Below are positions 1-11,592 of a stretch of DNA of 64,000 nt, piece by piece. The stretch is from positions 11,730,501-11,794,500 of the forward strand of contig JAUCBN010000035.1 of the NCBI GenBank assembly GCA_035048815.1, written 5' to 3'. The DNA comes from Abelmoschus esculentus. Lineage: Eukaryota > Streptophyta > Magnoliopsida > Malvales > Malvaceae. Under the pieces are notes generated by a model. The model did not search any database, had not been told where the DNA came from, and saw only the letters and a list, made by a program, of their open reading frames with translations. A program made the position numbers and the translations under genes. How positions within the stretch are numbered: the stretch's first letter is position 1; each line of letters starts with the position of its first letter.

Positions 1-359
1 TATACAATTTTTATATTAATCCCTGCACTTTTCTATTTTCCTTTTTTTTCTTCTTCTTTTTCTTTCTTTTCTTTAACATAACCCTTATCTTGTAGCCAAA
101 ATGCCAACAACATCTATACTAATAGTTTTGACAGGTTTTGAGTTAGTTCTATTAAGAATTTGTGACAAGAGTTCGACTGGTAAAAGGCAAGAGAGTTGTG
201 AGATCAGAAGAGAACATTAAAAGCCATTAAGTCCTAGAGTGCAAACACGAGTGATTTGAGTAACAACTTCTTTTCTTTGCAGTGACCGTGAGGATTTTTT
301 TTGAGTGTTTTGTGAGGTTTATATATATATATATTTTCTTTCATTTATTTTCACTAACC
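1..359 (+). other. G1-left leader (untranslated) region
   Basis: This is pyrimidine-rich, then AT-rich DNA without a credible reading frame. It is the reverse-complement counterpart of about 34195-34550, which lies between the PBS side and the protease region of G1-right, so it is the leader of the retrotransposon. It contains a short AT dinucleotide run near 321-332. Confidence 0.75.
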
Positions 360-1095
360 ATGTCCCAGAATTCTTATAACAGTCCATCATCCTTGGAAAA
401 AGGAGAAAAAAAGTTTTAGGACATGCTAAATGATCAACAACGAACAAACATTTTTCAAACACGATGCCATGTAAATGGTAAAGTATGCTCTGTTATCATA
501 GACAATGGAAGTTGTACAAAAATTACCAACCCTTATTTGGTGGAGATGTTATGACTCAAGACGACCAAGCATTCAAACCCATATTATTTGCAATGGTTAA
601 ATGATGAAGAATCATTCTTGGTCACGAAACGAGTGAAGATTCTATTCTCAATTGGATGATACAAGGATGAAGTCTTATGTGACGTACTACCAATGCATGC
701 TAGCCATATTCTTGTAGGAAGACCTTGGAAATATGATAAGAGAGCGACCCATGACGGATTTACCAACCTGTTCTCATTCATGTTCGAAGGGAGAAAGATT
801 ATTTTAACACCTTTAAACCCAAGCCAAGTTCACCATGACCAAGAGCAAGTGTGATGCATGTAGTAAGGCCCTTACATCTGATGGGCTTACGTTACCACAT
901 GGCCCGATAACAAGAGCAAAGTCAAGGCAACTCAAAGACAAGATACAATCAGCAGTCCAAGATTTTGTAAACAAGAGTTTGCAAATCTTCTTGACGAATC
1001 AAGCATTTAATGAAAAAATCCTATGTCCTCAAGCTTTCAAGAACACATGGGTGACAAAAGCTACATTGATGGCCCAAGAAGCCCAAATTCCTTAA
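360..1095 (+). pseudogene. G1-left retropepsin-like protease region, broken
   Basis: One frame starting at the ATG at 360 reads a gypsy-type protease segment. It contains the active-site-like string IDNGSC (catalytic Asp codon at 501, about residue 48), then NDEESFLVTKR and the conserved ILVGRPW block and THDGFTN. At least four in-frame stops interrupt it before 838. A +1 shifted frame (835-1095) carries the tail motif LPHGPITRAKSRQLK, commonly seen at the ends of plant gypsy polyprotein segments. The minus-strand copy at 33880-34194 shows the same protease core. Known: DSG/DNG is the retropepsin signature. Inference: the protein is dead here because of the stops. Confidence 0.8.
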
Positions 1096-1694
1096 CATAT
1101 TTGAGGCCAAAATAAATTATATATTAATTAAATAAAATCTAGAATGATCAACTCCATGTATTGATTTTATGAATCTTTTTATTCAACTTTCCATATGTTT
1201 TAATTCATATTTTCCTAAATAATTGTTGATCCCTTCTAATTAGCTATCTGTGTGCTGATTTTTAGGGATGAAATAGTTATTTCTTAGGGTGTTTTGCTGT
1301 CTTTTTTAGGCTATAAAATGAGACAACCTATTCTCTTGTAAGACACACAATTTGAATATTTCTTTTGGAGAATAAATTTTATTGAGTATACTTTTGTAAG
1401 TATTGTTGCTTGTGCCTTCGAAGCTTGTCTTCAACACGATTTCCTTCTAGTTTTCGTAGAAAAAGCCATCTTCTCACTCCGGGTTGTCAAGATAATCAAA
1501 TCTTCAAGGTTTGGTTAGAGTCTATCATGGAGTTTGCTTGATCAATTGCGATCAAGAGGGTTCCTAGGACATAAATCTATTCCACGATCCATCCTATTCA
1601 CAGCAAGTCCACAATCCATTTTCAAATAAGTTTGCTATTATTTTTTTATCATCTTCTTTACACCATTGTCCATTTATTCTAATATTTTGTTCTT
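1096..1694 (+). other. LTR-like non-coding stretch with TATA-type motif, absent from the sister copy
   Basis: No reading frame. The stretch holds CTATAAAATG at 1311-1320, followed about 30 bp downstream by a pyrimidine/CA-rich start-like region, and then a TTGCTTGTGCC...CTTCGAAGC region that resembles the R/U5 part of a plant gypsy LTR. The sister copy on the minus strand passes from the protease to the 1740-type remnants without it. It is either a fragment of another LTR or part of G1 that was deleted in the sister. Confidence 0.45.
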
Positions 1695-2640
1695 TTGTTA
1701 TTGTATTTTATCTTTATTCCACTGTCACATCCTATCAAAGTGTCTAAAAGAATGGCCACATGGAGTGAAGCCACGAAAGAGAGTGAGAAAGTTGAAGAAA
1801 TCAAAAGAAAAGAAACAGTTGGGGTTGAAAATACAATGAATAAAAATAATGAAAATGAGATTGTTGAAAAGAAGACGGATGAAAAGGAAGAGAAGGAAGA
1901 AACATGTATTTTATCTAACCCTACATTTTTCCCATTACTTCTTTTATTTTGCAGGACAATCCATGGGACACAACTTTTCGAACAGATGATTCAAGAATCA
2001 TGCCTTTTGGAGAACTAAAGGATGTGTCCTTTGAAGCGTCAATAGCCATGACTTTTGGAGACACACAAGACAAGTCTTTTGATGTTTCAAAAGTTGTGAC
2101 TATGAAGTTCCAATAGTTGCAATCTTTGACATTCCAAGTGTCTTACAGATCTTGAAGAAAATTCAACAACCAATTTCCATTAAACATCCACCATGTAAAT
2201 TCATCAATCTACATGGGATTGTACTTTCTTGTGACGACCAATTCAAGGAGATGAAACAGGCACTATCAATCTATTCTAGAATGATAATATGGAAAGGCAC
2301 AAGGATTAAAGTTGGAAAAACATACCTACTTGAAGTATTCCAAAGTAAACATCTATACGTCAACAGTTGTGATGATTCAGAACGATACATCCAAAAGACA
2401 AGTCTTTACTCCCAGGTGTATGAAGATTCCAAGAGGTACGAGAGAAGGATCCAAAGGGAACATATTGTGAATGACTATCCCAAAAAAGGATATCTAGAAG
2501 ATCTCTTTGAAAATGACCTTTTCGGAGGCCTATACTTCAAGCAAAAGTTTCAGCAACTTGTTCCATCATAGAAGCATTTGACCACCGTTGTATCAAGAAA
2601 TTATTCATTGGAAAACCCTTTCGATTTGAGGACAAATCGC
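1695..2640 (+). pseudogene. G1-left unknown internal coding remnants
   Basis: Two stretches stay open. The first (1695-2018, 107 aa) has a Lys/Glu-rich middle (EKKTDEKEEKEE) and ends in IHGTQLFEQMIQE. The second (2152-2571, 139 aa) is rich in Tyr, Lys and Arg. Beyond it, 2600-2645 reads NPFDLRTNRLKE, like the DLRTN-type tail seen just before the 3' polypurine tract in plant gypsy elements. The sister copy keeps homologous but differently broken frames at 33000-33680 and 32618-32699. I do not recognise a domain in the first two, and there is no RT or integrase signature. The conservation could reflect simple DNA homology. Confidence 0.45.
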
Positions 2641-2657
2641 CTAAAAGAATGAGGGAA
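2641..2657 (+). promoter_or_regulatory. G1-left polypurine tract
   Basis: The purine-rich run AAAAGAATGAGGGAA immediately precedes the first base of the LTR (TGAAGC). The sister copy has AAAAGAAGGGGGAA at the matching place. This is the expected plus-strand primer site. Confidence 0.65.
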
Positions 2658-4313
2658 TGAAGCATGCATATTTCTGCTCATTTATCTCATGTTTTCATCC
2701 TTCATTTCACGCATGGGATCAAAGGGGAGTTATCTTATTAATCTTAGTATTTATTACTTTTATATACTTTATATTAAGTTACTTAAGAGTTATATTACTT
2801 AAGCTATTTAAATGAATAGTTCTATAACCACATTGATTAAAGTCTTAGCTTAGTTCTAAACTAATGTTAAGTATTTTAATTATTCTTGTTATTTTCATTA
2901 TTATGTTTTCTTCATAGAACTTACCTATAACTCAAGGAGTAAATAGTAGCTCGGTGTCAGCTAAGTCCGCTTAGAAGAAGCTGGACGGAAGACAATGCTA
3001 GAAACACAAGAAGCCAACTTCAGAATAGCTTATAAATGCATGGAACACTCCTACAGTACTTAAAGGACTAAAGGATAGCTCCATGTCAGCTCACAAGTCC
3101 CATACGAGCTCAAATGAAGCATAATTCAAAACGAGGCCTTAGAAGATTTAGATTAGCTCCAAAACACACCTCACACTAAAAGCGCGTATAAGGAAGCTAA
3201 TGGAACAACTTACTTTGCTGAAGGCAGCTCGGATTAGCTTATTTTAGCTTCAAACTTTAGCTAAGTCTTTCAGCTAGATAGATCAGTTCAATCTAGCTCA
3301 CTCTCAGCTCGACTAGCTCACCTCAACTCTAGCTATCACTCCCAGCTCAACACCCGAAGGTCATCTACCTTCACCAAGCATCATGTCTTTCCACTATCCA
3401 CATTGGGCGCCAAGATCATAGAGGGAAAGGAAGTGGGCGCCAAAACAAAGAGATAACACTTTTCATTGGATAGATTCATAATGGTCCACTTGTTTACCAT
3501 TTTCAAGCAGGATACAAGTAGAAATGGGTTTCGATGTCTTCATGAAAGTTGTTCCCCTTCTCTTTTCTTTTCAACGCATGTTGAATCGCATCAATTCAAT
3601 ATCAGGAGCTCAAGATATGGCCAAATTACTGAAGACAGTGCAGGCTGGACCGAGAAGTTACATCTTTTCGAATAGTTTTGGAGGGAGACACCATTCAAAT
3701 GAATGGTTATCCGAATAGTTAAAGGCCACTTTGGCCAAACCTCTTAGAAAACAATAAATAGGACTTAAATTCATTTGTAAGTCACATCTTTGATCAATAT
3801 AAAATTTCTTTGTGAGTTTACTCTCAAACTTGTTCTTTTTAAAACTATAACGACTTATGAAATCTATTATATAGGTTTGTGGCGTCTCCTATCTTTTCCA
3901 TCCATACTTAAGATTCTAAGAACTTATTTCCTAAGTGTCTAAGTCCTATACCACCCTCAAAGCAAACTATAAGTTGCGTTTATGCTTCATAGCATAAGTT
4001 CTACTTTTGTTACCTTTGAATACTATTTCTTTACCACCTTCCTTACATTCTATTCTAACCCTTTCTTCCATCACCGAAATCGACTTCCCTAGCCTTCATT
4101 ATCATCTTTTCCATTTATTTCCTTAACCAAAACATCACATACCTTCACTTTTCAATTACACATAAAACCTCCGCAGCTCTCTTTAGACCATTTCACCAAC
4201 TTTTCTTCATAAAACAACAAGGAAGCGTACAAGGATCAAAGCTTGCTTGCAATCACGGTCGGGACAATCAAAGCTTCTCTCTACAACAACCATTGGAGAG
4301 TTGGAGCATATCA
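2658..4313 (+). repeat. G1-left 3' LTR (about 1.66 kb)
   Basis: It begins TGAAGCATGC after the polypurine tract and ends GTTGGAGCATATCA, so it has TG...CA ends. It contains a tract of repeated AGCTC/AGCTGA words (about 2945-3345), a TATAAAA at 3798-3804, and a downstream pyrimidine-rich tail. The minus-strand LTR at 31039-32617 is its homologue, and a truncated one lies at 48213-48878. The open frames of 60-70 aa inside it (for example 3466-3718) are not conserved as proteins and are not called. Confidence 0.82.
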
Positions 4314-7300
4314 AGAGGGGTCGTCAATCACAGTATACGCTCTAAGAAAGGGACCATTCATTATGACATGCACTCAAAGAGAGGGATTATTCATCGAGAC
4401 ATATGCTTAAAGAGAGAGGTCTTCCATCACGGTATACGCTCAATGAGAGGGACGTTCATTATGAAATACACTTGAAGAGAGGGGTCATTCACCCTGATAT
4501 ACGCTTAAATACAGGGGTCGTCCATCATGGTATACAGTCAAAGAGAGGGACCGTTCACCATGACATGCACTCAAAGAGAGGGGTCATTCATCATGACATA
4601 CGCTCAAACAGAGGGGTCGTCCATCACGGTATATGCTTAAAGAGAGGGGCCGTTCATTATGACATACGCTTGAAGAGAGGGGTTCACCTTGACATACGCC
4701 CAAAGAGAGGGGTCGTCCATCATGGTATATTCTCTAAGAAAGGGACCGTTTATTATAACATGCTCTCGAAGAGAGGGGTCATCGATCACGATATATGCTC
4801 AAAGAGAGGGACCGTTCATTTTGAAATGCACTCAAAGAGAGGGGTTATTCATTGAGACATACGCTTAAAGAGAGGGGTCGTCCATCACAGTATACGCTCA
4901 AAGAGAGGGACCGTTCATTATGACATACACTCGAAGAGAGGGGTCATTCTTCGCGACATATGCTTAAATAGAGGGGTCGTCCATTACGATATACGCTCAA
5001 AGAGAGAGACCGTTCATTATAACGTACACTCGAAGAGAGGAGTCATTCATTACTACAAATGCTCAAAGAGATGGCTCATCCATCATGGTATACGCTCTAA
5101 GAAAGGGAACGTTCACAATGATATGAAATCAAAGATAGGAGTCATTTATCACGACATGTGCTCAAAGAGAGGGGTCTTCCATCACAGTATATGCTCAAAG
5201 AGAGGGACCGTTCATTATGATATGTACTCAAAGAGACGGGTCATTCATCGTGACATACTCTCAAAGAGAGGGGTCGTCTATCACGGTTTATGCTCAAAGA
5301 TTCGGACCGTTCATTATGACATGCTATCTAAGAGAGGAGTCATTCATTGAGACATATGCTTAAATAGAGGGGTCGTCAATCATGGTATACGCTCAATGAG
5401 AGAGATCGTTCTTTATGATATACACTCGAAGAGAGGAGTCATTCATCGCGACATGTGCTCAAAGAGAGGGTCGTCCATCATTGTAGGCGCTCTAAGAAAG
5501 GAACTATTCATTATGACATGCACCTGAAGAGATGGGTCATAAATTGTGACATACTCTCAAATAGAGGAATCATTCATTATGACATACGCTGAAAGAGAGG
5601 TGTCATCCATCACGGTATACACTCTAAGAAAGAGACTTTCCATAATGACATACATTCGAAGAGATGAGTCATTCTTCGCGATACACACTAAAAGAGAATG
5701 GTCGTCCATCACGATATACGCTCTAAGAAAGGGACAGTTCACTATGACATACACTCTAAGAGAGAGGTCCTTCATCGCAACCTATGATAGTAGAGAGGGG
5801 TCTTCCATCACGGTATATGCTCAAAGAGAGGAACCGTTTATCATGACATACACTCGAAGGGAGGGGTCTTTCATCGTGACATACGCATAGATAGAGGGGT
5901 CATCCATCATGGTATACACTCAAAGAGAGGGACCATTCACCATGAGATGCACTCAAAGAGAGGGGTCATTCATCACGACATTCGCTCAAGTAGAGGGGTC
6001 GTCCATCACGACATACGCTCAAAAAGAGAGACCATTCATTTTGACATACGCTTGAACAGAGGGTTCATTCACCCTGACATAAGCTCAAAGAGAGGGGTCC
6101 TCCATCACTCTATACGTTCAACGAGAGGGAGCGTTCCCCAGGACATGCAATGAAAGAGAGGGGTTATTCATCGCGACATACGTTTGAAGAGAGGGGTAAT
6201 TCATCACGACATACGCTCAAAGAGAGAGGTCGTCCATCACAATATACGTTCAAAGTGAGGGATCATTCACTAGGACATGCCCTCAAAGAGAGGGATAGTT
6301 CACCATGACATGCACTCATAGAGAGAGGTCGTCCTTCGCAACATTCACTCAAGGATAGGGGTCGTCCACCACGGCATACGCTCCAAGAGAGGGACCGCTA
6401 ATTACGACATACGCTTGAAGAGAGGGGTCATTCACCCTGGCATACGCTCAAAGTGAGGGGTCGTCCATCACTTATGCGCTTAAAGAGAGGGACCGTTCAC
6501 CATGACATGCACTCAAAGAGAGGGGTCATTCATCGCGACATATTCTCAAAGAGAGGGATCGTTCATCATGGCATACGCTCAAAGAGAGGGACTATTCATT
6601 ATGACATATGCTTGAAGAGATGGGTCATTCACCGTGACATAAACTCAAAGAGAGGGGTCGTTCATCATGGCATTCGCTCAAAGAGAGGGAACGTTCATTA
6701 TGAAATGCACTCGAAGAGAGGGGTCATTCATTGGACATACGCTTAAAGAGAGGGGTCGTCTATCACAGTATACGCTCAAAGGGAGGGACCATTCAATATG
6801 ACATGCACTCGAAGAGAGGAGTCATTCATCGCGACATACGCTCAAAGAGAGAGTCGTCCATCACGGTAGACGCTCTAAGAAAGGGACTGTTCATTATGAC
6901 ATGAACTCGAAGAGAGGGGGCATACATCTCGACATACGCTCAAAGAGAAGGGTCGTCCATCACTGTATACGCTCTAAGAAAGGGACCGTTCACTATGACA
7001 TGCACTCGAAGAGAGGCATCATTGAGCGCGACATACGCTCAAAGAGTGGTCATCCACCCTGGTATGCGCTCAAAGAGAGGGGTCGTCTATCACGTATGTA
7101 CTGAAAGAGAGGTACTGTTCACCATGACATGCACTCAAAGAGAGGGGTCATTCATCGCGACATATTCTCAAAGAGAGGGGTCATTCATAACGGCATACGC
7201 TCAAAGAGAGGAACCGTTCATTATGACATACACTTGAACAGAGGGGTCATCCACCGCGACATTCACTCAAAGAGAGGGGTCGTCCACCAAGAGATACGCT

Positions 7301-7347
7301 CTAAGAAAGGATAGTTCATTATGACATAAATTTGAAGATAGGGGTCA
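4314..7347. repeat. 33-bp satellite, block S1 (about 92 monomers)
   Basis: This is a tandem array with a 33-bp period. Each monomer starts near AAGAGAGGGGTC and ends near GACATACGCTC. Three monomer types alternate: A (..GTCATTCATCGCGACAT), B (..GTCGTCCATCACGGTAT) and C (..ACCGTTCATTATGACAT), giving a 99-bp higher-order cycle. An example is 6480-6720, read C-A-B-C-A-B-C-A. Because 33 is a multiple of three, frames stay open and read SKRGVIHHDIR or REGSSITVYAQ repeatedly; I do not regard them as genes. The left edge is the G1 LTR end; the right edge is the L1 insertion. Confidence 0.97.
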
Positions 7348-7738
7348 TGTAACCCCCTTAGCCTGGCCTAGACGGAACCGGCACTAACGGGTTACATGGG
7401 GAATATTAAACCAAACCCGCGAAGGTTCGATTCGATAAACAACCCTAAAACCACTATATATATTTTTTTATCTTACCTAGATGCGCAATCTTTTTCCTAC
7501 GTGACAAGGTCTCACACAAAGCATTATCGGTAACATATTAACTAAAAACAAACATCCGATTAAACACTTGAGTAGATTAAGGACTAAAACGTAAAACTTT
7601 TAAATTCAATTAGTAAAGTAGAAATTCTTTCCATCCATGTTCAACTAAACATACAAGAGTTCCTCATAGCAAATTTCAACTTAAACGGATCATTCTATCA
7701 TCATCAATTGCATGTTCTTGTAATTTAGGGACCAAAAT

Positions 7739-8518
7739 GTAAATGCAATTTCTAATGCAATTTCTAATGTCATCCTCACAGTGCATATGCATGTAAATAC
7801 AATTTCTAATGTCATGCTCAAGAATGCATACATGTCCTACATTATCTATAAATATATACATATATGTGCTTTTAATCTAAACATGATTATTGTTCACACT
7901 CACAAATAACATCCTCAAATCCAACAACTTCAACTACCATCTTATTGACAGCTCCCAAGTCAGATTAGCAACAGCCGAACCAGCTTCAGCAGACTAAAAC
8001 ACACCCAAAAGAACGGTGCAACACCATAAACTAACCTCCCGACCTAACCGAAGGCACACTTACAGAGGAGGAAGAATTTACTCTTCCCTAACAGTCGTTT
8101 CATCTTCCATCTTGACCATCAAAGTTCACACCAACAGTATCTAGTGACTTACGTCTCAGAAACATATTCAAAAACTTTAAACATGCAGTTTAAAACATAA
8201 TGTTCAAATAAAACAAACTTACATTCGGGCAAGATCCAAGGGAAAACTGAGAGCATCTGAAAATATATTGGCATTGGCAATGTGTAACCGATAACCCCAG
8301 TTTAACCATCATTACGCAAAGTACAATCATCACGAATAGATTTTCACACTCCATCAACATATCATGCTCAACCATATATACCATGATCAATCTCACATTT
8401 AAGCACATAACTTAGCAATCCTATACATGCTTTAACCAACCAACTACACACTTTACAAATCAACAACACATTTTACAAACCTTACAACACACTTTTCAAA
8501 CCTAGCTCTGATACCACC
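7739..8518 (-). other. L1 internal region with tRNA-iMet PBS
   Basis: Non-coding internal DNA between LTR pieces. The PBS, read on the minus strand, is TGGTATCAGAGC (plus-strand 8505-8516), a few bases after the LTR end. This is complementary to the 3' end of plant initiator tRNA-Met, the usual primer of many plant elements. The 72-aa open frame at 8190-8408 has a close counterpart at 22695-22913 in L3. It has no recognisable domain, and similar DNA flanks it on both sides, so I do not call it a gene. Confidence 0.75.
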
Positions 8519-9742
8519 AAATGTAACCCCCTTAGCCCGGCCTAGACGGAACCGACACTAACGGGTTACATAGGGAATATAAAACTAAACTCGCGAAGGT
8601 TCGATTCGATAAACAACCCTAAAACCACTATCTATTTTTTTTATCTTACCTAGATGCGCAATCTTTTTCCTACATGACAAGGTCTCACACAAAGCATTAG
8701 GGGTAACTTATTAACTAAAAACAAAAATCCGATTAAACACTTGAGTAGATTAAGGACTAAAACGTAAAACTTTCAAATTCAATTAGTAAAGTAGAAATTA
8801 TTTTCGTCCATGTTCAATTAAACATACAAGAGTTCCTCATAGAAATTATTTTGTAAATGGTTTCGAAACTTTCCTGGAAACTTTCAAAACTTTTCGCGTC
8901 CAGTAGCTATCCAAAATTGAAATTGCCCGCAAGGTTTCGAAACCTATGAAGGTTTCGAAACTATTTGACAAAGGTTTCGAAATCTTCACCCAACGGTTTC
9001 GAAACTTTGGGACTAGAACCAAAAGTTTCGTTACACGAAGTGCATACCAATTACTCAATACTCAACCATTAATTAGATCCACTAAATGCATCAATCCTAG
9101 GCATATTTAGTAACATATGTCACATAATCAACAGCGACACGAACATCAATCAAGCTATAGGCATGCTCCCTAGGAATTGATTAACAACATATCAATCATG
9201 CTAGTACATGCTTCAACAAACCAAACAATTCCAAAGTTCAACAATTATCAATCAAACAATAATGGTCTTATTACAACATAAACCAAACCCTAAGTACACA
9301 CTCCTCACATAGGTTGGATTATACATTGCCTTGCCCAATTTGTTTGCCATAAACATCCCAAATTCAAAGGGATTCTTCCCCTTGGTTTCCTTGCCTCGAA
9401 CGAAGCCCCAAGTGCCTTTATTTTTCTACAAGGATGAAAAGAGAGCTTAAGCAAACATGCTTAGTGAGGAAGCTCTACACAAATCATCAATGCATCAATT
9501 TAAAACCATGATGAAACCATAATTTGCAATACATTGTCAAAACATGCATGCTAACATCTCATGCTCATAATATTTAAATCATATGCATCCTTGAGTTTAC
9601 ATAACCTTGTCAAAACAATTTATAAATGATGTACAATCTTCTTCTCAAATTCATGTATGTATATTGGCTTTCTAGTGACCACTTTAATGTGAACCTTGAG
9701 CTCACCGAATACACGGATCTATTGTAGAAACCATTGCCCCGT

Positions 9743-9852
9743 CATGACACAAAGTCACCATTGACATGACACGAAGTCACCATTGACATGACACGAAGTC
9801 ACCATTGACATAACACTAAGTCACCATTGACATGACACGAAGTCACCATTGG
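9743..9852. repeat. 22-bp minisatellite in L1 LTR (5 copies)
   Basis: Five tandem copies of a unit containing CATGACACGAAGTCACCATT. Other L copies carry the same unit at different copy number: L2 17819-17884 (3), L3 22125-22212 (4) and 24272-24337 (3). Confidence 0.9.
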
Positions 9853-11350
9853 CAACACATTGAGGTGAGCTCAAGGTTCACATATGTATATTGGCTTTCT
9901 AGTGACCACTTTAATGTGAACCTTGAGCTCACCGAATACACGGATCCATTATAGAGACCACTTTAATGTGAACCTTGAGCTCAAAGAGAGGGCTAAGGGG
10001 GTGAGCTCAAGGTTCACCATTGAGTCACCATTGGCAATAGATTGTACACCAATGACATGACGTCAACACATACGCTCAAAGAGAGGGCTAAGGGGGTCAC
10101 CAAACCCGCGAAGGTTCGATTCGATAAACAACCCTAAAACTGATATATTTTTTTTTATTTTATCTTACTAGATGCACAATCTTATTCCTACGTGACAAGG
10201 TCTCATACAAAGCATTGTCGGTAACGCATTAATTAAAATCAACCATCCAATTAAACACCAACATAGATTAAGGACTAAAACATAAAACTTTTAAATCCTA
10301 TTAATAAAATATAAATTCTCTTCATAAAAGTTCAATTAAACATACAAGAGTTCCTCACAGCAAATTTTAACTCAAACGGATCATTCTAACATCATCAATT
10401 ACATGTTCTTCTAATTTAGGGACCAAAATGTAAATCTTCCAAAATACAAGGACTTCATCCAAATTAGGATTACCATCTTGAAATTAAATCAACTTTATAC
10501 TTGCATGCAAAATTTCAGCTCAAAATAACATCGGTAAGCACCTTAATCGAACAAAGGAAGATATCTGGGACTAAAGTTTAATTTCTAGCAACTTTCAATT
10601 TTGGTGATCAAAGGTTTCGAAACTTTGGGTCCGGAACCAAAAGTTTCGTTACACTAAGTGCATTCCAAATACTCCATACTCAACCATTAATTAGATCCAC
10701 TAAATGCATCAATCCTAGGCATATTTAGTAACATATGGCACATAATCAACAACGACACGGACATCAATCAAACTATAGGCATGCTCCCTAGGAAATGATT
10801 AACAACATATCAATCATGCTAGTACATGCTTCAACAATCCAAACAATTCCAAAGTTCAACAATTAACAATCAAACAATAATGGTCTTATTACAACATAAA
10901 CCAAAGCCTAAGTATACACTCCTCACATAGGTTGGGTTACACATTGCCTTGCCAAATTTGTTTGCCAAAAACATACCAAATTCAAAGTTATTCTTCCCCT
11001 TGGTTTCCTTGCCTCGAACGAAGCTCCAAGTGCCTTTATTTCTCTGCATGGATGAAAAGAGAGCTTAAGCAAGCATGCTTAGTGAGGAAGCTCTACACAA
11101 ATCATCAATGCATCTATTTAAAATCATGATGAAACCATAGTTTGTAATACATTGTTAAGTCATGCATGCTAACATTTCATGCTCATGTTCTTTAAATCTT
11201 ATGCATCCTTGAGTTCACATAATCTTATCAAAATAATTTATAAATGATGTACAATGTCCATTTCAAAATCATGTATGTATATTGGCTTTCTAGTGACCAC
11301 TTAATGTGAACCTTGAGTTCACCGAATACACGGATCCTTTTTCTCAACAT

Positions 11351-11592
11351 GCATCGGTCGGACACTTAGTCACCCTTGTATAAATGTTATCCCCCACTAC
11401 GCACGGTTGGACATAAAGTCACCCTTGTTTACGTATGGGTGAACTATATGCACGGTCGGACACAAAGTCACCCTTGTTTACATATAGGCAAGCTCTACCA
11501 CGCACGGTTGGACACAAAGTCACCCTTGTTTACGTGTAGGCGGCTCTACCACGCACGGTTGGACACAAAGTCACCCTTGTTTACGTGTAGGC
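11351..11592. repeat. About 50-bp minisatellite in L1 LTR (5 copies)
   Basis: The word GCACGGTTGGACACAAAGTC recurs at 11401, 11450, 11502 and 11553, preceded by a weaker copy at 11351, giving spacings of 49-52 bp. L2 and L3 have only two copies of this unit at the corresponding place. Confidence 0.88.

Larger units (their letters stand above)
1..4313 (+). mobile_element. G1-left: 3' part of a non-autonomous Ty3/gypsy-like LTR retrotransposon
   Basis: The window opens inside the leader of this element. In order it holds leader DNA (1-359), a decayed aspartic-protease region, an unrelated LTR-like stretch, short acidic/basic coding remnants, a polypurine stretch and a complete 3' LTR. A second copy lies on the minus strand at 31039-48878 and matches over the leader, the protease region, the remnants at 1740-2640 and the LTR. 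No reverse transcriptase, RNase H or integrase motif is seen in either copy, so the family appears non-autonomous. The 5' LTR is outside the window. The 3' LTR runs directly into the 33-bp satellite, as expected if the element inserted into the array. Assignment to Ty3/gypsy rests on the protease context and on tail motifs of the GPITRAK and DLRTN type. Confidence 0.8.

Noticed and set aside
4403..7314. Open frames of 60-150 aa in satellite block S1 as genes for repeat proteins
   Set aside because: They overlap in two frames, begin and end at random monomers and follow from a 33-bp period without stops. No promoter, flanking unique coding DNA or codon bias supports them.
8190..8408. Conserved small protein in the family L internal region (also 22695-22913)
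   Set aside because: The surrounding DNA is equally similar between L1 and L3, so frame conservation is not evidence of coding; no domain or start context.
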